From contig DBFQ01000054.1 of NCBI GenBank assembly GCA_002294665.1, forward strand, positions 1 to 8,617: 8,617 nucleotides of DNA, given 5' to 3'. Positions 5,549 to 8,617 of this stretch are shown piece after piece. The notes below the pieces were generated by a model that was given only the letters and a program-made list of their open reading frames with translations, did no database searches and had not been told where the DNA came from. The stretch comes from Candidatus Aminicenantes bacterium UBA876 (lineage in GTDB: Bacteria > Acidobacteriota > Aminicenantia > UBA2199). The position numbers and the translations under genes were made by a program. How positions within the stretch are numbered: position 1 is the stretch's first letter; each line of letters starts with the position of its first letter.

Positions 5549-5583
5549 GTACGGGCGGGTTTGAACCCCGCCCTTACTTTTTT
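5549..5583. terminator. GC hairpin with T-run between convergent operons (variant palindrome, copy 4)
   Basis: GGGCGGG (5553-5559) pairs with CCCGCCC (5567-5573) around a TTTGAAC loop and is followed by TTACTTTTTT. On the plus strand this is a good factor-independent terminator for the sigma/anti-sigma/TonB operon. It holds the same position between the CAGG module and the pyrimidine array as the palindromes at 3579 and 6910, with the same GTAC/TTAC flanks. The central sequence differs, yet pairing is kept. It may also stop transcripts from the convergent flavoprotein genes, though no T-run is seen on that strand. Confidence 0.7.
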
Positions 5584-5631
5584 AACTTCTTGCCTCTTCA
5601 ACTTTTCAACTCTTCAACTCTTCAACTTTCT
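5576..5631 (+). repeat. Pyrimidine-rich TTCAACTCT-type array, copy 3
   Basis: ACTTTTTTAACTTCTTGCC followed by CTTTTCAACTCTTCAACTC and TTCAACTTTC repeats the blocks at 3176 and 3607. Its right end runs into the minus-strand flavoprotein gene. The TCA at 5622-5624, part of the repeat, is that gene's TGA stop. Confidence 0.88.
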
Positions 5632-6293
5632 TCTCTGTACGGCCGGGCGAAGCGTTGGTCGAAGGCGTTGTTTTTCTTGAGCATGCGGTCCCAATAACTG
5701 TTGAATACACCGATGCGCAACAGCGGTTTCATGACGGTGGTAACCACGGCGGGGAAGCGTTCCGGTCCGGCCAGCCTGGAGAGCAACGCGGGATCGAAGC
5801 GGCCGCTGCGGCCGAAATCGCGGCCGATCTCATCCAGCAGCGCAAAGAGCCGGCGGTTGCGCTTCGCCGGGGCCACGCGCAGGCCTTCGCAATTGCCACG
5901 CACCAGCGTGCCGATGTAGGGGCAGCCCAGGCGCTCGGCCAATCCCTCCAGGTAGCGCTCCAGGGGGCGCGAATGGGCGGCTTCGGGAAAGCCCGACTGC
6001 ACCAGAAAGCCCAGGCGGGGATTGTTTGCCCGCCCCTGGTATTGCTGCAGCAGTTCAAAAAAGGCCATGACCAGGCCGGGCATGGCGTCGGTGTAGAGGG
6101 GCATGGCGATCAGCACCGCCTCGGCGCGTCCGAAGGCTTCCGCCGCTTGCGGATGATCCTTGACGCGGTTGAGGTGGAAACGTTCGCTCACGTTTTGCGG
6201 GATCGATTCGAAACCGGCCAGGAGGTGGTTGAGCATGATCTCGGTGTTGCCGGTCCGGCCGCGGGGCGATCCGTTACAGACTGTTAATTTCAC
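5622..6293 (-). CDS. Flavodoxin-fold NAD(P)H-dependent oxidoreductase
   Basis: This 223-residue protein belongs to the NADPH-dependent FMN reductase/flavodoxin-like group. The first strand and phosphate-binding loop MKLTVCNGSPRGRTGNTE (FMN phosphate site at GSPRGRTGNT, residues 8-17) are typical, followed by AEAVLIAMPLYTDAMPGLVM, the usual second flavin loop, with Y67 near the isoalloxazine ring. The C-terminal half (from about residue 150) is less conserved and may carry a helical cap. There is no clustered cysteine motif, unlike its upstream neighbour. The GTG start at 6293 is supported by GGAGGT 5 bases upstream. It overlaps the upstream gene by 20 bases, so the two are co-translated. The last codons and TGA coincide with a dispersed repeat. 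The substrate is unknown. Confidence 0.85.
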   Translation of the reverse strand: MKLTVCNGSPRGRTGNTEIMLNHLLAGFESIPQNVSERFHLNRVKDHPQAAEAFGRAEAVLIAMPLYTDAMPGLVMAFFELLQQYQGRANNPRLGFLVQSGFPEAAHSRPLERYLEGLAERLGCPYIGTLVRGNCEGLRVAPAKRNRRLFALLDEIGRDFGRSGRFDPALLSRLAGPERFPAVVTTVMKPLLRIGVFNSYWDRMLKKNNAFDQRFARPYREES

Positions 6294-6822
6294 GGGTGAC
6301 CTCCTCGACGGGTTCGGACATCGACTTGTTGAATGCGAGCCGGGTTTTCAGGTTCAAGGCCGTGCGCGCCAGGATGGCGCTGGTAACCTCCGCGTCCCCT
6401 TCCCGACAGCCGGGGCCGGCCTGCAGCAGCAGGCCCATCAGGGGGTATTTCTGATAGCGTTTCAGGTGGTGCATTTCGCCCCGGTCGATCACGAGGTAGG
6501 GATGCACCAGGGGGATCATTTTGTCCATGGTCTTTTTGGTCAGCGCGGTGACAAAGCCGAGGCTGAGGGGGGAAGCGAAGACGGCCAGGTCGGAGTTGAT
6601 GACACTGCGGCAGACCAGGGCGGAATCGTCTTTGTGCACGCATTCGCCCGGCGTCTTGACCCAGCAGTCCCAGCAGCCCACGCAATAGTGGATATCCAGG
6701 TCGCGCAGGTCCAGCAATTCGACATTGTGGGTGTTTTCCAATTCCGCGCGCAGCCGCGCCAGGTAGGTTTCGAATTCCGCGTTTTCGGGCCGCGGGTTGC
6801 CGTTCAGGATGGTGATCCGCAT
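6274..6822 (-). CDS. Iron-sulfur flavoprotein-like oxidoreductase (flavodoxin fold)
   Basis: This 182-residue protein starts with an FMN-binding flavodoxin-like strand and loop (MRITILNGNPRPEN). It then has a compact cysteine cluster, YCVGCWDCWVKTPGEC: C47-x2-C50-x2-C53-x7-C61. This matches the C-x2-C-x2-C-x(4-7)-C pattern known for iron-sulfur flavoproteins (Isf), where it holds a 4Fe-4S cluster that exchanges electrons with FMN. SDLAVFASPLSLGFVTALTK is the second flavin loop. I chose the ATG at 6822 because GGAGGAGGG lies just upstream; a frame open to 6885 would add 21 residues, pass through the promoter and lack a ribosome site. It is first in a two-gene operon with the cluster-less flavoprotein. 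A cytoplasmic electron-transfer or oxygen/quinone-reducing role is likely; donor and acceptor are unknown. Confidence 0.86.
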   Translation of the reverse strand: MRITILNGNPRPENAEFETYLARLRAELENTHNVELLDLRDLDIHYCVGCWDCWVKTPGECVHKDDSALVCRSVINSDLAVFASPLSLGFVTALTKKTMDKMIPLVHPYLVIDRGEMHHLKRYQKYPLMGLLLQAGPGCREGDAEVTSAILARTALNLKTRLAFNKSMSEPVEEVTREINSL

Positions 6823-6843
6823 GAAGCTCCCTCCTCCGGGAGG

Positions 6844-6873
6844 ATTGTAGCATTTTTCGGGTACGGGAGTGAA
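6844..6873 (-). promoter_or_regulatory. Probable promoter of the flavoprotein operon
   Basis: On the minus strand TACAAT (6849-6844) is a one-mismatch -10 box preceded by TGC, an extended -10 feature. TTCACT (6873-6868) is a partial -35 at 18 bases. Transcription would begin near 6837, leaving a leader of about 15 bases that contains the GGAGGAGGG ribosome-binding site. Confidence 0.55.
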
Positions 6874-6883
6874 AAGGCGAATC

Positions 6884-6909
6884 AAGGTGACAGGTATCAG
6901 GAAGGCAGT
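6884..6909 (+). repeat. Short GGTGACAGGTATCAGG module
   Basis: AAGGTGACAGGTATCAGGAA is a shortened version of the module beside the other palindromes: the internal TGACAGG repeat is missing. It lies in the divergent promoter region between the flavoprotein operon and the secretion ATPase gene. Confidence 0.8.
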
Positions 6910-6937
6910 GTAGGGGCGAAAAATCTTTCGCCCCTAC
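6910..6937. repeat. 28-bp palindrome, copy 5 (one mispaired position)
   Basis: GTAGGGGCGAAAAA is followed by TCTTTCGCCCCTAC, so 13 of 14 pairs hold. A short pyrimidine stretch (TTTTCAACTTCTTTC) follows, a cut-down version of the longer arrays. The hairpin lies between two divergent promoters. Confidence 0.88.
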
Positions 6938-6980
6938 TTTTCAACTTCTTTCTTCCGGAAAAAAGCATTCCGCCCCCTGT

Positions 6981-7009
6981 TTGCATTCCGTGTGGGGCTG
7001 ATCTATAGT
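6981..7009 (+). promoter_or_regulatory. Probable promoter of the secretion ATPase gene
   Basis: TTGCAT (6981-6986), a 17-base spacer and TATAGT (7004-7009, one mismatch to consensus) form a plausible vegetative promoter. Transcription would start near 7016, just before GAGGGAAAGG, the likely ribosome-binding site for the ATG at 7030. Confidence 0.5.
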
Positions 7010-7029
7010 GGGCCCAGAGGGAAAGGCGC

Positions 7030-8610
7030 ATGGCGTGGTGGCGCAGGAAACAAAAGAAGTCACCGGATTCGAACGGGCCGGACCGCGAATCACCCGGCGC
7101 CGAGGGCTCTCATTTCCTTGACGATTCTTCGCCCCGGGATGTCGGCGTTCCTGAGGGTTTCGTGGTAGTGGACGAGGACGCCGCGCGCCCGGCAAACGAC
7201 CCCACCCGCTCCCCTTTCTGGCGCGACTCCCACCCGGAGCATCGCTTCTTCGCCCTGAACCCGCTGAAGCGGGAAGACCTGCACTCACCGCCGCCGGGAA
7301 TATCACCGGCGCGGCGCACCCTGTATGAAATCATCGACACCGGCCTGATCGCTCGGGCCGGGAGCATCAACCTGGAGCCCTACTTAAAGACCTTCCGGGT
7401 CCGGTTTCATCTGCAGGAGGGATGGAAAACCGTGATGGAAGGCGAGTACAGTGATTTCAAAGCCATATGCGAGGAACTGGGCAGTCTGGTATTCGGTAAG
7501 CCCGACGCATTGTATGAAACCGTTTTCCACCAGATCGGCGCGACAGAGATTGACTACCAGAACGGCGAATTTATCGGTGTGGTGTGCAAATCAATCTGGG
7601 GAACCGACGGCCCCATCGTCAACATCTATTTCCAGTCCTCCGGGGAGAAGGGGTTTGTCCTGGACCTGGACAACCTGGGCATCCGCGAGCCGGACCTGGT
7701 CAAGATCAAGCGCGCCCTGGACCGGCCCAAAGGGTTGATCCTGGTGTGCGGGCCCACCGGGGCGGGCAAGTCGGTATTGTGCTACTCCTCCCTGGTGCGC
7801 GCCCAACTGCAGGGGCGGCGTGTGGTCACACTGGAGCGGCCCAAAAAATTCGTTCTGCCCGGGGCGGTGCAGGTGGGCGTGGAGCCCCGGCATACATTTC
7901 GCGACGGCTTGGACAAGGCCCTGGCCCATGATCCCGACGTGCTGATGTTCCAGGATATTTCGGACAACGAAGACCTGCTCCCGGCCCTGCAGCAGGCGGA
8001 CCAGCGCCTGGTGATTTGCGGCTACCATCGCTGGAGCGCGATTTCCGCCCTGCGATCCCTGTTTCAGAGCTTCTGCCTGGGGCTTGATAAGGATAAAGAC
8101 CATTCAGAGTACCTCTCGCCGGGAAACCAGATCCGGCCCGAGGCCCTGGCGCAACGACTGCTGCTGGTGACGGGCAGCCGCCTGCTTTCCCGGCTCTGCC
8201 CGCATTGCAAAACGGGCAAACCATTCGAAGCCAACTTCGTGAAACGCGCAGGCATCAAGGCTGTGGAGGGACTCCCCCTGGCCCACTATTTCACGACCGG
8301 GTGTGAAGCCTGCGGGCAAACCGGCTATGCGGGTATTGAATCGGTGTTCGAGGTCCTGGAAGTCACGCCGGTCATCCGGGAAATGATCAGCAGGTTCAAT
8401 AAAGACATCGACACTCAGGATTGTCCCGAAAAAGACTATGAAAGGCCTGAGCAGCTGCTGGAAGCGCGTGCCATCGAAGAGGGCATGCGTCCCATGTATT
8501 ACCTGGCCATGGACAAGGTACTGGAAGGCCGCATCAAGTTGAGGCACGTGCTCATGGAGATTCCGAAGCCGTATGGGCCGATTGGGGAAAGCACGGAAGA
8601 GAAAAGTTGA
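7030..8610 (+). CDS. Divergent GspE/PilB-family secretion ATPase
   Basis: This 526-residue protein is a type II secretion/type IV pilus assembly ATPase homologue, expected at the cytoplasmic face of such a machine. Residues 1-90 are low-complexity and replace the usual N-terminal domain. GSINLEPYLKTFRVRFHLQE (111-130) matches the family's 'SDIHIEP...RVR.R.DG' segment. The P-loop GPTGAGKS (241-248) is intact. The Asp box (normally EDPVEY) reads ERPKKF (269-274); the Walker B motif (normally DPDVIMVGEIRD) reads DPDVLMFQDISD (301-312), losing the usual glutamate; the His box (normally STLHTND) reads CGYHRWS (330-336). The zinc-binding tetracysteine is kept: C390-PH-C393 and C425-EA-C428. ATP binding is likely; hydrolysis is doubtful. 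No other pilus or secretion gene is in view. The TGA stop lies in an inverted copy of a dispersed repeat. Confidence 0.88.
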   Translation: MAWWRRKQKKSPDSNGPDRESPGAEGSHFLDDSSPRDVGVPEGFVVVDEDAARPANDPTRSPFWRDSHPEHRFFALNPLKREDLHSPPPGISPARRTLYEIIDTGLIARAGSINLEPYLKTFRVRFHLQEGWKTVMEGEYSDFKAICEELGSLVFGKPDALYETVFHQIGATEIDYQNGEFIGVVCKSIWGTDGPIVNIYFQSSGEKGFVLDLDNLGIREPDLVKIKRALDRPKGLILVCGPTGAGKSVLCYSSLVRAQLQGRRVVTLERPKKFVLPGAVQVGVEPRHTFRDGLDKALAHDPDVLMFQDISDNEDLLPALQQADQRLVICGYHRWSAISALRSLFQSFCLGLDKDKDHSEYLSPGNQIRPEALAQRLLLVTGSRLLSRLCPHCKTGKPFEANFVKRAGIKAVEGLPLAHYFTTGCEACGQTGYAGIESVFEVLEVTPVIREMISRFNKDIDTQDCPEKDYERPEQLLEARAIEEGMRPMYYLAMDKVLEGRIKLRHVLMEIPKPYGPIGESTEEKS

Positions 8611-8617
8611 AGAGTTG
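8602..8617 (-). repeat. Inverted pyrimidine-array repeat, truncated by the window edge
   Basis: AAAAGTTGAAGAGTTG is the exact reverse complement of 3206-3221 inside the TTCAACTCT-type array. It starts within the last codons of the secretion ATPase gene and supplies its TGA. The rest of the module set probably continues beyond the window, in the opposite orientation to the other copies. Confidence 0.8.

Noticed and set aside
5655..6287. 210-codon plus-strand frame opposite the flavoprotein gene
   Set aside because: It has no ribosome-binding site or domain and is rich in His/Gln/Ala as expected from the reverse of a GC-rich gene.
6160..7008. 282-codon plus-strand frame across both flavoprotein genes and the divergent promoter region
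   Set aside because: It overlaps two good genes, both promoters and a repeat palindrome; a shadow frame.
7591..8103. 170-codon minus-strand frame inside the secretion ATPase gene
   Set aside because: Antisense to the conserved P-loop and Walker regions of a clear ATPase.

Overview
The window reads as a bacterial chromosome segment with GC-rich genes separated by AT-richer spacers full of repeats. An N-terminally secreted six-bladed beta-propeller protein, an ECF sigma/anti-sigma/TonB-type operon with doubled TonB domains, a type IV pilus/type II secretion ATPase and mosaic intergenic repeats together suggest an Acidobacteriota-like lineage, perhaps Candidatus Aminicenantes. This is an impression from gene content, not a placement. 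No rRNA, tRNA, transposase, phage gene or CRISPR array is visible.

Layout. Bases 1-350 (minus) hold the N-terminal 116 codons of a DUF6508-type protein that runs off the left edge. Bases 351-774 are a repeat mosaic. Bases 775-1260 (minus) are a toxin-antitoxin pair: a ribbon-helix-helix antitoxin followed without a gap by a RelE/ParE-type toxin, behind an AT-rich palindromic promoter/operator. Bases 1360-2737 (minus) encode an exported beta-propeller protein and, overlapping its end, a small exported cysteine-rich protein. Bases 2738-3734 carry no convincing gene; the right two thirds are a 46-bp tandem repeat and a second copy of the repeat mosaic. The mosaic copies at about 407-690 and 3234-3511 are near-identical direct repeats that bracket the toxin-antitoxin and propeller genes.

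Bases 3735-5504 (plus) form an operon: ECF sigma factor, zinc-finger anti-sigma factor (4-base overlap) and an exported protein made of two tandem TonB C-terminal domains. It ends in a GC hairpin plus T-run that also faces the convergent flavoprotein genes. Bases 5622-6822 (minus) encode two overlapping flavodoxin-fold oxidoreductases, the first with a compact four-cysteine cluster like that of iron-sulfur flavoproteins. Bases 7030-8610 (plus) encode a GspE/PilB-type ATPase whose P-loop is intact but whose other catalytic boxes are altered.

The most unusual content is the intergenic repeat system: modules recur in similar order, including a 28-bp palindrome present five times in variant form and a TTCAACTCT-type array. 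The array's reverse complement supplies the stop codon of two unrelated genes (5622-5624 and 8608-8610). I see no complete new defence or biosynthetic system. The best leads are this repeat family, the divergent secretion ATPase, the paired flavoproteins and the propeller/cysteine-rich peptide pair.
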